The notes under the pieces are model-generated. The model saw nothing but the letters and a program-made list of their open reading frames with translations. It was not told the DNA's origin and made no database searches. From an uncultured Clostridia bacterium (lineage in GTDB: Bacteria > Bacillota > Clostridia > Oscillospirales > Ruminococcaceae), in the NCBI GenBank assembly GCA_944386045.1, contig CALWZO010000024.1:1-64000 (forward strand): DNA of 64,000 bases, written 5' to 3'. A program made the position numbers and the translations under genes. Numbering within the stretch: the first letter of the stretch is position 1; each line of letters begins with the position of its first letter. Positions 53,386 to 61,644 of the stretch are shown here, piece after piece.

Positions 53386-53465
53386 ATCAAGATGTATTCC
53401 CTTTATGCAAACGGGAAATACTTTTATAATACAGACAACTTTTTATTACGAAAGGAAATGTTGCA

Positions 53466-54743
53466 ATGGCTATTCAATTTGTGGATACCGCCAAAATATA
53501 TGTCAAAGCCGGTAACGGCGGCAACGGCGCGGTGGCTTTTCACCGTGAAAAATATGTGGCTGCCGGCGGCCCGGACGGCGGAGACGGGGGCAAAGGCGGA
53601 GATGTTATCTTCCGCGGCGAGCGCAACCTGTCCACACTGATGGATTTCAGATACAAAAGAAAATATGTGGCCCAAAACGGCGAAAACGGCCGTGGTGCCA
53701 ACCAGTCCGGCAAAGCGGCGGAAAACCTGATTGTCAAAGTGCCCATAGGTACCGTTGTGAAAGAGGCCAACAGCGGCCTGGTAATTGCAGACATATCACA
53801 GGAAGGTGACTATGTTATAGCAAAAGGCGGCAAGGGCGGCCTGGGTAACCAGCATTTTGCCACACCCACCAGGCAGATACCAAATTTTGCCAAACCCGGT
53901 TTCAAGGGCGAGGAATTTGAAGTAATACTGGAACTGAAACTTATCGCTGATGTGGGGCTGATAGGTTTTCCCAATGTGGGCAAATCCACACTGATATCAA
54001 CCATATCTTCCGCAAAGCCCAAAATCGCCAATTACCACTTTACCACACTTTCACCGGTGCTGGGGGTTGTAAGAGTGGACGAGGAAGCCTCTTTTGTGGC
54101 GGCTGATATTCCCGGTATCATTGAAGGCGCCAGTGAAGGCGTCGGCCTGGGACACGACTTTCTGCGCCATGTGGAACGCTGCCGCCTGCTTTTGCATGTG
54201 GTGGATGTGTCCGGCAGTGAGTACCGCGACCCCATAGAGGATTTTAAACTGATAAACAAAGAGCTGGTTTCATTCAGCGAGGAACTGTCAAAACGCCCAC
54301 AGATTGCCGTGGCGAACAAAGCCGATATAGCGGACCGGGAGCAGATAGAAAGATTTAAGGAATTCTGCCGGCAGCAGGGAATACAGCTGTTTGTGATTTC
54401 TGCGGCCACAAGGCAGGGCTTGGACGGCCTGGTGCAGACTGTTTACAACGAACTGCAAAAGTTGCCGCCGGTAACCATTTATCAGCCGGAATTTGTACCT
54501 GCTTCACAGGCGGTTGACGGCAACCGGTTTGATATATTCAGAACAGATGACGGCGCCTTTAACATTGATGCGCCGTGGCTGGTGGATATACTCAACACCT
54601 CAAACATTGACGACTATGCCAGCTTGCAGTATTTCCAGAGAAGACTGCGTGACAGCGGTATAATAGACCGCCTGGAGGAAATGGGCGTCAAGGAAGGCGA
54701 CACCATACGCATAGAAGATTTTGAGTTTGATTATGTAAATTAA
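53466..54743 (+). CDS. obg: GTPase Obg
   Basis: 425 aa. Ribosome assembly and stress GTPase. The glycine-rich Obg fold (FVDTAKIYVKAGNGGNGAVAF, GGDGGKGGDVIF) is at the N terminus, the G1 motif GFPNVGKSTL near residue 165 and the G3 DIPGIIEGA near 212, G4 NKAD near 280, and an OCT C-terminal domain (FNIDAPWLVDIL and so on). It starts after AAAGGAA and precedes mrnC by 8 bp. Obg next to L21/L27 is widely conserved. Confidence 0.97.
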   Translation: MAIQFVDTAKIYVKAGNGGNGAVAFHREKYVAAGGPDGGDGGKGGDVIFRGERNLSTLMDFRYKRKYVAQNGENGRGANQSGKAAENLIVKVPIGTVVKEANSGLVIADISQEGDYVIAKGGKGGLGNQHFATPTRQIPNFAKPGFKGEEFEVILELKLIADVGLIGFPNVGKSTLISTISSAKPKIANYHFTTLSPVLGVVRVDEEASFVAADIPGIIEGASEGVGLGHDFLRHVERCRLLLHVVDVSGSEYRDPIEDFKLINKELVSFSEELSKRPQIAVANKADIADREQIERFKEFCRQQGIQLFVISAATRQGLDGLVQTVYNELQKLPPVTIYQPEFVPASQAVDGNRFDIFRTDDGAFNIDAPWLVDILNTSNIDDYASLQYFQRRLRDSGIIDRLEEMGVKEGDTIRIEDFEFDYVN

Positions 54744-54751
54744 GGAGTTAT

Positions 54752-55138
54752 ATGGTCGATATAAAAGAGCAGTCACCGCTGTCGCTGGCCTTTGTGGGTG
54801 ACGCGGTGTACTCATTGCTTATCAGGGAACATCTGGTCACTTCCAAAAGATACACAATCAGCAAGCTTAACAGCATAACAGTCCAGTATGTCAGCGCAAA
54901 GGGACAGTTTGCCGCGATGGAAATTATTTCCCCGCTATTGACAGAGCAGGAGGCAGCCGTATACAAAAGGGGACAGAACTCCTCCAAAGCCAGCGTTGCA
55001 AAGCATGCTTCAGCCCGGGAATACCGCGCTTCCACCGGCTTTGAATGTCTTGTGGGATACCTGCATCTCACCGGTCAGCATGACAGAATAAATCAGCTTG
55101 TTGGTGAAATTATCGAAAAAATGCCTGTAAATTTGTGA
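54752..55138 (+). CDS. mrnC: Mini-ribonuclease 3
   Basis: 128 aa. It matures 23S rRNA ends in Firmicutes and has an RNase III catalytic fold without a double-strand RNA-binding domain. The signature block is SLAFVGDAVYSLLIREHL near residue 9, with the conserved GDAVY acidic residue; the KRGQNSSKASVAKHAS stretch near residue 70 is also typical. AAGGAG precedes ATG 54752. It lies close behind obg in the same transcript. Confidence 0.95.
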   Translation: MVDIKEQSPLSLAFVGDAVYSLLIREHLVTSKRYTISKLNSITVQYVSAKGQFAAMEIISPLLTEQEAAVYKRGQNSSKASVAKHASAREYRASTGFECLVGYLHLTGQHDRINQLVGEIIEKMPVNL

Positions 55139-55229
55139 AGTTGAATAACAATTTTGGTAAAAGTATTGAAATTACTGCGCATAAATGGTACAATTAACAC
55201 AAATTTGATATTTATGGGTGATTAGTGAA

Positions 55230-55745
55230 ATGATAAGTTTAAACAGTCGCCAGATTGAATTTGCGACGGTTATCCGGGATTTGATAAGAAACGAAAAAGT
55301 TCAGCAGATGGAATACATAAAACATCATGTTGGCGGAGTTTCCTGTTTGGAACACAGTATTTTTGTGGCATACCTCAGTTTTGTTATATGCAAAAAACTG
55401 AACCTGGACGCAGCTGCGGCAGCCCGCGGCGGACTGCTTCACGATTTGTATCTGTGCGATTGGAACAAAGAGAATGTCAGCAGGATAAGAAGGCTGTTCA
55501 TTCATCCTCAGCTTGCATTGAAAAATGCCAGCGAAACATTTGCCATAACCAATGTGGAAAAGGACATTATCGAAAATCATATGTGGCCTCTTACCATAAG
55601 CAAAATACCCCATCACCGCGTCAGCGCCATTGTCAGCCTTGCAGATAAAATCTGTGCTACTTTGGAAATGTGCGGTGTGTACGCCAAAATGAAAACACGC
55701 AGAAGACTGTACAATTTCAACAGCAGATACTCGTACGCAATATAA
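55230..55745 (+). CDS. HD domain protein (metal-dependent phosphohydrolase)
   Basis: 171 aa from ATG 55230; GTG 55218 in the same frame is possible. The HD motif reads GGLLHDLYLCDW near residue 60, with a preceding histidine in LEHSIFVAYLS and a following IENHMWPL, then VSLADKICATLE, giving the metal-binding H..HD..D pattern. HD proteins cleave phosphoesters of nucleotides or second messengers. The substrate is not known. It is followed by a shared terminator. Confidence 0.87.
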   Translation: MISLNSRQIEFATVIRDLIRNEKVQQMEYIKHHVGGVSCLEHSIFVAYLSFVICKKLNLDAAAAARGGLLHDLYLCDWNKENVSRIRRLFIHPQLALKNASETFAITNVEKDIIENHMWPLTISKIPHHRVSAIVSLADKICATLEMCGVYAKMKTRRRLYNFNSRYSYAI

Positions 55746-55759
55746 AGCAATATAAAAGA

Positions 55760-55791
55760 AATACCGCGCTTTCAGCGCGGTATTTTTTATT
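55760..55791. terminator. Bidirectional terminator
   Basis: AATACCGCGCT/AGCGCGGTATT stem with a 3-nt loop and T-run, between the HD gene and the converging DUF4364 gene, whose stop lies at the right edge. Confidence 0.92.
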
Positions 55792-56374
55792 GCTGTTTTT
55801 TGTCTTTCAGAAATTCTGAGTACATGGCTGGGGTGTCAGTTATTATTCCCAGCACACATTTAAAGATGTCGCCGCCGTTTAAAACAAACTGCTGGGCGGC
55901 ATATTTGGCTGTTTTTTCGTCCGGCATCGGGATTTCCATGGAAAAAATGGAAAATTTATCATCATCTATGGAGCATTTCAGGAAATAATTTCCGTCGGAT
56001 GACTGATATATATCTGTTTTGTTCTGCTTTTTCAATGCCTCATACTGAAGCAGGGAAACCGCCATTCTGTAGGCGTATCTTTTCACCGTTGCCGAAACGG
56101 TGCTTTCCAGCTGCCGTGCTATTTCGCGGCCTTCCCGTGTTATGGAAAAGCCTTCGCTGCTTTCTGTGACAAATTTCTGTTCTATAAGATGGGACAGGGC
56201 GTTTTGCATTTCAAAATAATTCACCAGCTCCTGGCCGCAGACACATTCTATCAGTTGGTTCTGGGTTATGGGCCGGTTAAGGGCAGACAGCAGGTAGCAA
56301 AGCAGTATTTTTATCTCTGTCCTGTCTGTCAGCCCTCCCAGCCTTACTCCTGCGTTCAAACCGTTGTTGTCCAT
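55787..56374 (-). CDS. DUF4364 family protein
   Basis: 195 aa. An N-terminal winged-helix-like part (TEIKILLCYLLSALNRPITQNQLIE in parts) and an alpha/beta C-terminal part with SDGNYFLKCSIDDDKFSIFSM in part fit DUF4364, a family restricted to Clostridia-like Firmicutes. It probably is a transcriptional regulator, but I know of no tested role. ATG 56374 with GGAGGTG on the minus strand is chosen over a start 9 bp upstream. Confidence 0.85.
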   Translation of the reverse strand: MDNNGLNAGVRLGGLTDRTEIKILLCYLLSALNRPITQNQLIECVCGQELVNYFEMQNALSHLIEQKFVTESSEGFSITREGREIARQLESTVSATVKRYAYRMAVSLLQYEALKKQNKTDIYQSSDGNYFLKCSIDDDKFSIFSMEIPMPDEKTAKYAAQQFVLNGGDIFKCVLGIITDTPAMYSEFLKDKKQQ

Positions 56375-56495
56375 AATACACACCTCCCTGGATACTATAA
56401 TATAATACTATTTTTGTTTTTCAAAGTAAAGTATGCACTTGTAAAACTTATCATAATGTGATAATATCAAAATATAATATTTTGGAGGTATAAAC

Positions 56496-57143
56496 ATGAA
56501 ACTTTTTATCGATACAGCCAATGTTGACGAAATCAGAAAAGCCAATGACCTGGGTGTTATATGCGGTGTTACAACCAACCCGTCCCTGATCGCCAAAGAA
56601 GGCAGAGATTTCAAGGAAGTTGTTCAGGAAATCACCACCATTGTGGACGGTCCCATATCCGCAGAGGTAGTCAGCATGGAAAGTTCCGGCATGGTGGAAG
56701 AAGCACTGGAACTGATAAAAATTCATCCCAATATAGTTATCAAAATCCCTATGTGCGAAGAAGGTCTGAAAGCCACAAAAGTTCTTTCAGCCAAAGGCAT
56801 AAAGACAAATGTTACACTTATCTTTTCAGCGGCACAGGCTTTGCTGGCTGCCAGGGCAGGCGCAACCTATGTAAGCCCGTTTGTGGGCAGACTGGATGAC
56901 ATCGGTCAGGAAGGTGTTAACCTTATTTCCGAAATCCGGGAAATCTTTGCCGTTCACGACATACCCACACAGATAATCGCGGCATCCATCAGAAACCCGA
57001 TTCATGTCACATCCTGTGCGGCGGCAGGTGCTGATATAGCCACAGTGCCTTACAAAATTATCATGCAGATGATAAAACATCCCCTTACAGACTCCGGAAT
57101 TGAAAAATTTTTGAAAGACTGGGAAACTGTACCCAAAAAATAA
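56496..57143 (+). CDS. fsa: Transaldolase / fructose-6-phosphate aldolase
   Basis: 215 aa, the short TalC/MipB-type transaldolase. Schiff-base lysine K83 lies in NIVIKIPM; the N-terminal [11 protein letters not shown] and [12 protein letters not shown] blocks and C-terminal [11 protein letters not shown] match the family. It acts in the non-oxidative pentose phosphate pathway or as a fructose-6-phosphate aldolase. The ATG follows GGAGG. It is monocistronic with a terminator. Confidence 0.95.
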   Translation: MKLFIDTANVDEIRKANDLGVICGVTTNPSLIAKEGRDFKEVVQEITTIVDGPISAEVVSMESSGMVEEALELIKIHPNIVIKIPMCEEGLKATKVLSAKGIKTNVTLIFSAAQALLAARAGATYVSPFVGRLDDIGQEGVNLISEIREIFAVHDIPTQIIAASIRNPIHVTSCAAAGADIATVPYKIIMQMIKHPLTDSGIEKFLKDWETVPKK

Positions 57144-57175
57144 TAAAAAGCGGGCATTGCCCGCTTTTTATTTTA
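57144..57175 (+). terminator. Terminator of the transaldolase gene
   Basis: AAAAAGCGGGC/GCCCGCTTTTT stem with a 3-nt loop, followed by ATTTTA, immediately after the stop. Confidence 0.92.
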
Positions 57176-57257
57176 AATCATTATCTTAATTTTATATAAT
57201 AAAAGCTCGAGTATATATAATTTTATGTTAAAATATGTATATTGTATGCAAAAAAGG

Positions 57258-57286
57258 TTGACTTTTGTATACAAAAGTACTATATT
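57258..57286 (+). promoter_or_regulatory. Mrp/Mbh operon promoter with an 18-bp palindrome
   Basis: TTGACT (57258-57263), 17 bp, TATATT (57281-57286). The spacer is filled by the perfect palindrome ACTTTTGTATACAAAAGT (57261-57278). The TGTATACA core is similar to operators of some GntR-type regulators, but the true regulator is unknown. Confidence 0.7.
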
Positions 57287-57534
57287 TTAATGTGCTAATT
57301 TGCTTACAAGATAATAATTTTCATCAGCGGCATCTCGTGTATGTGGAACATGTTTCAGATATGCGGCTTTTTTTGCGCTTTTTTTGCGCATTACAAATAT
57401 TGCCGGATTGGATGTACGCCAATCAAATACAAAATATGTCAAAAATATATCAAAACATGCTGAATGATGTACAAAAAATTATTTCTTGTTGCGGGTTTTG
57501 TGGAACATTTTATAGGAAAGAAGAGGAGCGGACT
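57287..57534 (+). other. Long 5' leader of the Mrp/Mbh operon
   Basis: About 245 nt between the predicted promoter and mnhE. The reading frame of mnhE stays open through it, but the start candidates inside have no binding site, and its translation has no family resemblance. It contains two T-tracts, near 57370 and 57382, with GCGC repeats around them. I see no known RNA element. It may be an untranslated regulatory leader. Confidence 0.4.
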
Positions 57535-58017
57535 ATGTACATTTTATTGTTTTTGCTTTGGGTTGCCCTCAACGGCAAACTTACGGCAGAGATAGCTGTT
57601 TTTGGTGTATTTATCGCCGGAGGCGTCTATTGGTTTATGTGCAAAAATCTGGAATACGACCCGAAAAACGATATAAGAATGGTGAAAAATTCTTTCAGGG
57701 CGATAGTTTACATAATTGTATTGTTTACTGAGATAGTCAAATCCAGCATCGCCGTAATGAAGATTGTTTTCTCAAAAAGCGTTGATATTCAGCCGCAGAT
57801 CGTATTTTTCGAAGTGCCGCTGAAAAGTGAATTCCTGCTCACTGTTTTGGCAAACTCAATCACTCTTACACCGGGCACCATAACCGTTGATGTAAAGGAC
57901 AACCATTTTTGTGTTCACGCATTGGATTACACTTTGGCACAGGGGTTTGAAGATTCGGTTTTCGTACGATTGCTTATGAAAATGGAGGACAAAGAAGATG
58001 ATAAATCAGCGGTATGA
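57535..58017 (+). CDS. mnhE: Na+/H+ antiporter subunit MnhE/MrpE-like (MbhA-like)
   Basis: 160 aa. Two hydrophobic segments at the N terminus (residues 1-30), another near 60, then a short soluble end, as in MrpE. The motif LANSITLTPGTITVDV near residue 112 is the family signature. ATG 57535 has GAGGAG upstream. It is the first gene of a nine-gene operon whose order (E, F, G, D-like, E/B fusion, C, then antiporter subunits) matches MbhA-H of archaeal membrane-bound hydrogenase and Mrp antiporters. It overlaps mnhF by 20 bp. Confidence 0.92.
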   Translation: MYILLFLLWVALNGKLTAEIAVFGVFIAGGVYWFMCKNLEYDPKNDIRMVKNSFRAIVYIIVLFTEIVKSSIAVMKIVFSKSVDIQPQIVFFEVPLKSEFLLTVLANSITLTPGTITVDVKDNHFCVHALDYTLAQGFEDSVFVRLLMKMEDKEDDKSAV

Positions 58018-58336
58018 GTATTTTCTTATAGGCGCCATGTGCCTTTTGGCCATTATAGCTGTTGCTTACCTGGTAAGGGCTATAATAGGACCGCATTTTT
58101 CTGACAGGATACTGGCAATAAACTCCATAAGCACCATAATAATTCTTATTATTTGCGCTATTTCACTGATACAAGGGGAAAATTACATCGTTGATATTGC
58201 GCTGATATATGCAATGCTGGGGTTTGTGACAGTTGTCATTGTGTGCAAAGCTTACCTTAGAAGCCATAACAAGGACAGGGCCAATGACCTGGTCAATCTG
58301 AGAGGAGGCAAAAAAGATGATCAGATATCTGATTAG
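57998..58336 (+). CDS. mnhF: Antiporter subunit MnhF/MrpF-like (MbhB-like)
   Basis: 112 aa with three membrane helices. The family segment GPHFSDRILAINSI near residue 31 and AIYAMLGFVTVVIV-like DIALIYAMLGFV near 65 are seen. It overlaps both neighbours, which suggests coupled translation and equal stoichiometry of a membrane complex. Ion coupling cannot be told from this subunit alone. Confidence 0.92.
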   Translation: MINQRYEYFLIGAMCLLAIIAVAYLVRAIIGPHFSDRILAINSISTIIILIICAISLIQGENYIVDIALIYAMLGFVTVVIVCKAYLRSHNKDRANDLVNLRGGKKDDQISD

Positions 58337-58640
58337 TGCCGCGTGCATTATTTTTGGCATTGTTGTTATCGCCAGTGCCATGGTCGGCAACTACCGCTTT
58401 GGATATGTGCTTAACAGGATGCAGGTAGGTGCCACAGCAGATACACTGGGTGCATTTTTTGTTATTTTCGGTCTTGTAATAGCCAGCGGTTTTACCGTTA
58501 TCAGCCTGAAATTGTGTATAATGATAGGTTTTCTTTGGTTTGCAAACCCTGTTGCATCACATTTTCTGGCCAGAACCGAGATTATATCCAACGAAAATAT
58601 TCTGGATGAAGTGGAGGTAGTTTCAAATGATAATCTTTGA
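58317..58640 (+). CDS. mnhG: Antiporter subunit MnhG/MrpG-like (MbhC-like)
   Basis: 107 aa with about three helices. It has RMQVGATADTLGAFFVIFGL near residue 38 and the C-terminal LWFANPVASHFLARTEI, both typical of MrpG/PhaG. AGGAGG is placed ahead of ATG 58317. It overlaps its neighbours on both sides. Confidence 0.93.
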   Translation: MIRYLISAACIIFGIVVIASAMVGNYRFGYVLNRMQVGATADTLGAFFVIFGLVIASGFTVISLKLCIMIGFLWFANPVASHFLARTEIISNENILDEVEVVSNDNL

Positions 58641-58893
58641 ATCAATACTTATCACTTTTATGATAGTATGCGCGATAGCTGTTTCCTGCACAAAGAATTT
58701 GCTGTCCAGCGTAATTATATTTATGTCTTACAGCCTGATAGCCAGTGTAATCTGGCTGCTTTTGCGCTCACCTGACCTGGCTGTTACAGAAGCAGCTGTA
58801 GGCGCAGGCGTTACCAGCACACTGTTTTTCATAACATTGAAAAATGTAAACAAACTGTATGAAGAAGGGGAGGGTGAAGATGAGCAGGATTAA
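58627..58893 (+). CDS. MbhD-like subunit (MrpA C-terminal part)
   Basis: 88 aa. Three helices with the SPDLAVTEAAVGAGVTSTLF block near residue 48, corresponding to MbhD and to part of the C-terminal end of MrpA. In stand-alone Mrp antiporters this region is fused to the large MrpA; here it is a separate small protein, as in membrane-bound hydrogenases and related complexes. It overlaps both neighbours. Confidence 0.88.
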   Translation: MIIFESILITFMIVCAIAVSCTKNLLSSVIIFMSYSLIASVIWLLLRSPDLAVTEAAVGAGVTSTLFFITLKNVNKLYEEGEGEDEQD

Positions 58894-59767
58894 AGATGCA
58901 CTTAAAAAATTTGCAGACGGTGATTTTATCATAACCACCAAAAGAAAGAAAAATCCGCGGCGCAGACCTTCCACACACCATGAAGCGACCCTGAAGGAAA
59001 GATATGTTGTATGGCACGAGGAAAAAGCGCGGTCATTCTTTAAGGGTATGTATATATCCGCCAGCGTTTTTGTATGTCTGACATTGATAGGCATACTGCT
59101 GATAACCGTTTCATTCCTGCCGCCATTCGGCAACCCTTCCAACCCGGTAAACAACGAGGTAAGCGAAAGGTATATCGAAAAAGGCCTGGAAGAAACCGGT
59201 GCAGTCAACATTGTTTCCGGCATGATACTGGACTACCGTGCATTTGATACATTCGGCGAAAGCCATGTGCTTTTCACGGCGGCCACAGGTGTTATGCTGC
59301 TGATGAGAAAAAAGAAAAAGGGCAAAGAAGAAACAGACAAGTTTTCACCCAGGCGTGACCCGATAGTAAAGAATGTGGCAAAATATATAATACCTTTCCT
59401 GCTGGTATTCGGTATTTACATTGTACTTAACGGCCATATATCTCCCGGCGGCGGTTTCTCCGGCGGAGCTATAATGGGCGCCAGCCTGATTTTGTATTCT
59501 TCTGCTTACGGTTACAGAAAGATAAACAAAATAATAACCGAAAAATTTGTAAAAAGAGTTACCTTTGTATCACTGCTGTTTTACGCCTGCGCCAAAGGAT
59601 ATTCTTTCTTTACCGGTGCAAACCATCTGCCTTCCGGCATTCCGCTGGGAGAGCCCGGCGCCATATTGTCCAGCGGTCTTATACTTCCGCTTAATATATG
59701 TGTTGGCCTGATTGTTACCTGCACCATGTACAGCTTCTATTCACTGTTTACGAAAGGAGAGATATAA
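58880..59767 (+). CDS. MbhE-MnhB fusion subunit
   Basis: 295 aa. Residues 1-45 are basic and soluble; around 55-140 come a membrane helix and an MbhE-like portion (FLPPFGNPSNPV, then ETGAVNIVSGMILDYRAFDT in part); from about 165 a MnhB/MbhF domain (SPRRDPIVKNVAKYIIPFLL, then NGHISPGGGFSGGAIMGASL in parts). In P. furiosus these are two genes (MbhE and MbhF), so this is a fusion. ATG 58880 overlaps the preceding gene by 14 bp. The long basic N terminus has no counterpart I recall. Confidence 0.87.
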   Translation: MSRIKDALKKFADGDFIITTKRKKNPRRRPSTHHEATLKERYVVWHEEKARSFFKGMYISASVFVCLTLIGILLITVSFLPPFGNPSNPVNNEVSERYIEKGLEETGAVNIVSGMILDYRAFDTFGESHVLFTAATGVMLLMRKKKKGKEETDKFSPRRDPIVKNVAKYIIPFLLVFGIYIVLNGHISPGGGFSGGAIMGASLILYSSAYGYRKINKIITEKFVKRVTFVSLLFYACAKGYSFFTGANHLPSGIPLGEPGAILSSGLILPLNICVGLIVTCTMYSFYSLFTKGEI

Positions 59768-60145
59768 ATGGGTCCGAATCTGTTAAGCAACTATTTTGAA
59801 ACCGCTTCAATGATTTTGTTCGGCATCGGTTTTACCACATTGTTTTTACAGCCCAACCTGATAAAGAAGGTTATAGGCCTTAATATAATGGACTCTGCGG
59901 TATATCTTTTCCTGGCTGCAAAAGGCTATATAGACGGCCGCCTGGCTCCTATTGTTGTAAACGGTGTTACAGATATGGAAGCTTATATAAACCCGATACC
60001 CAGCGGTCTGGTTCTGACCGGTATCGTTGTTTCCGTTTCTGTTACAGCTGTATCCCTGTCCCTTATCCAGAAGTTGTACAAAGAATATCACACACTGGAT
60101 ATGGACGAAATTCTTACAAAAGCAAACAAGGAGGCTGAGAGATAA
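59768..60145 (+). CDS. mnhC: Antiporter subunit MnhC/MrpC-like (NuoK-like, MbhG-like)
   Basis: 125 aa with three helices. NuoK/MnhC family pattern with LFQPNLIKKVIGLNIMDSAV-like residues near 33 and DPIPQALVLTGIVVS-like NPIPSGLVLTGIVVSVSVTA near 78. It follows the fused subunit without gap and shares one base with the next gene. Confidence 0.92.
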   Translation: MGPNLLSNYFETASMILFGIGFTTLFLQPNLIKKVIGLNIMDSAVYLFLAAKGYIDGRLAPIVVNGVTDMEAYINPIPSGLVLTGIVVSVSVTAVSLSLIQKLYKEYHTLDMDEILTKANKEAER

Positions 60146-61626
60146 TGCCGTTTTTAGCAAATTTCCCGTTTTTCTGCATCTTCATAATGATGGCAAGCGG
60201 CGTTACCAGCAGTATGCTCAGCGGCAAAAACGCATTCAGACTGAATGTCATTGCTTTGAGTGCCTGCCTGGCCATGAGCCTTTCCTTGCTGTTTTATATG
60301 ATAGGTCAGCCCCAGCGGATTACATATATGATGGGCCACTTCCCGGCACCGTGGGGCAACGAAATACGCTTTGGCCCGGTGGAAGCGCTGATTGCCAGCG
60401 TGTTCAGCTTTGTAATGCTCACATCTCTTGTGGCAGGCAAAGGCGATATATTTTCTGACATAGCGTCCAGAAATGTAAACCTGTTTTATGTGATGATAAA
60501 CCTGCTTATGGCGTCACTGTATGCACTGGTTTACACCAACGACCTTTTTACCGCTTATGTTTTTGTTGAAATAAACACACTGTCCGCCTGTGCCGTTGTA
60601 ATGGCAAAGGAAAACGGACAGACCATAAGCGCCACAATAAGATATCTGATAATGAGCCTTCTGGGCAGCGGTATGTTTTTGCTGTCCATCATACTGATAT
60701 ATGACCTTACCGGTCACCTGCTTATGGTAAACATCCGGGAAAGCATGGCACGGCTTTGGGCTGACGGCCGGTACCGTCTGCCCATAACAATAATTGTCGG
60801 CTTGATGTCCGTCGGTATGGCAATGAAGAGTGCTTTGTTCCCGTTCCATACATGGCTCAGCCCGGCTCACGGCAGCGCCACCACTGCATCCAGCTCGGTT
60901 CTTTCCGGTCTGGTGCTGAAAGGATATATTATTCTTCTTATAAAAGTTTATTACAGAGTTTTGGGCCTGGAAATTGTAGCCGACCTGAAAGTGCTCAATG
61001 TGTTGTTTGTCTGCGGTCTTTTGGGAATGATAATCGGCTCCCTGGATGCCATAGGTGAAGATCATATCAAGCGTATGATAGCTTATTCATCAGTAGCACA
61101 GATGGGATATATTTATGTAGGTATAAGCCTGGGTACTTCCGCAGGTTTCCTGGCTGCCATATTCCATATAATAGTACACGCCATGACAAAACCGATGCTG
61201 TTTTCCGCAGCCGGCGGCATGGCAGACGCCAGCGGCCACAAATATCACTTTGACGAACTGAAAGGTGCGGCTTACAGAAATCCGATAGCCGGTGTCGCAT
61301 TTATCATCGGCAGCTTGTCAATGATAGGTATACCGTTTTTTGCAGGCTTCGGCGCAAAATTCTACCTTTCACTGGCAGCGATGACAAATCCGGGCAAAAT
61401 GTGGTTTGTGCTGTTTGCCCTGGCCGTAAGTACCGTTCTGAATGCCGTGTATTACATCAGGGCCATCGGAATGATTTATTCCAAAAAAGATGTCGATGTC
61501 ACCAGGCACAAAAACCCGCTGTCATACAACATCGGTATGGGCGTATTTATTGTCGCCAATGTAATGCTGGGTCTGTTTTATCAGAATATAGTTGATATAA
61601 TTCAGACAGGATTGAAATTTTTATAA
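60145..61626 (+). CDS. Proton-translocating antiporter subunit (NuoN/MnhD-like)
   Basis: 493 aa with about 14 helices. The proton_antipo core is present: conserved glutamate E142 in FVEINTLSA and lysine K228 in MAMKSALFPFHTWLSPAH, with a following ASSSVLSGLVLKGYIILLIK block carrying another lysine. These are the residues that carry ions in complex I-type antiporters. It would be the MbhH/MrpD counterpart. The start overlaps mnhC by one base (TAATG). Confidence 0.94.
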   Translation: MPFLANFPFFCIFIMMASGVTSSMLSGKNAFRLNVIALSACLAMSLSLLFYMIGQPQRITYMMGHFPAPWGNEIRFGPVEALIASVFSFVMLTSLVAGKGDIFSDIASRNVNLFYVMINLLMASLYALVYTNDLFTAYVFVEINTLSACAVVMAKENGQTISATIRYLIMSLLGSGMFLLSIILIYDLTGHLLMVNIRESMARLWADGRYRLPITIIVGLMSVGMAMKSALFPFHTWLSPAHGSATTASSSVLSGLVLKGYIILLIKVYYRVLGLEIVADLKVLNVLFVCGLLGMIIGSLDAIGEDHIKRMIAYSSVAQMGYIYVGISLGTSAGFLAAIFHIIVHAMTKPMLFSAAGGMADASGHKYHFDELKGAAYRNPIAGVAFIIGSLSMIGIPFFAGFGAKFYLSLAAMTNPGKMWFVLFALAVSTVLNAVYYIRAIGMIYSKKDVDVTRHKNPLSYNIGMGVFIVANVMLGLFYQNIVDIIQTGLKFL

Positions 61627-61644
61627 GAGAGGATGGGAGAATTT

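Noticed and set aside
57265..57534. In-frame N-terminal extension of mnhE
   Set aside because: It begins inside the promoter palindrome and would add about 90 residues with no MrpE counterpart. The ATG at 57535 has GAGGAG.
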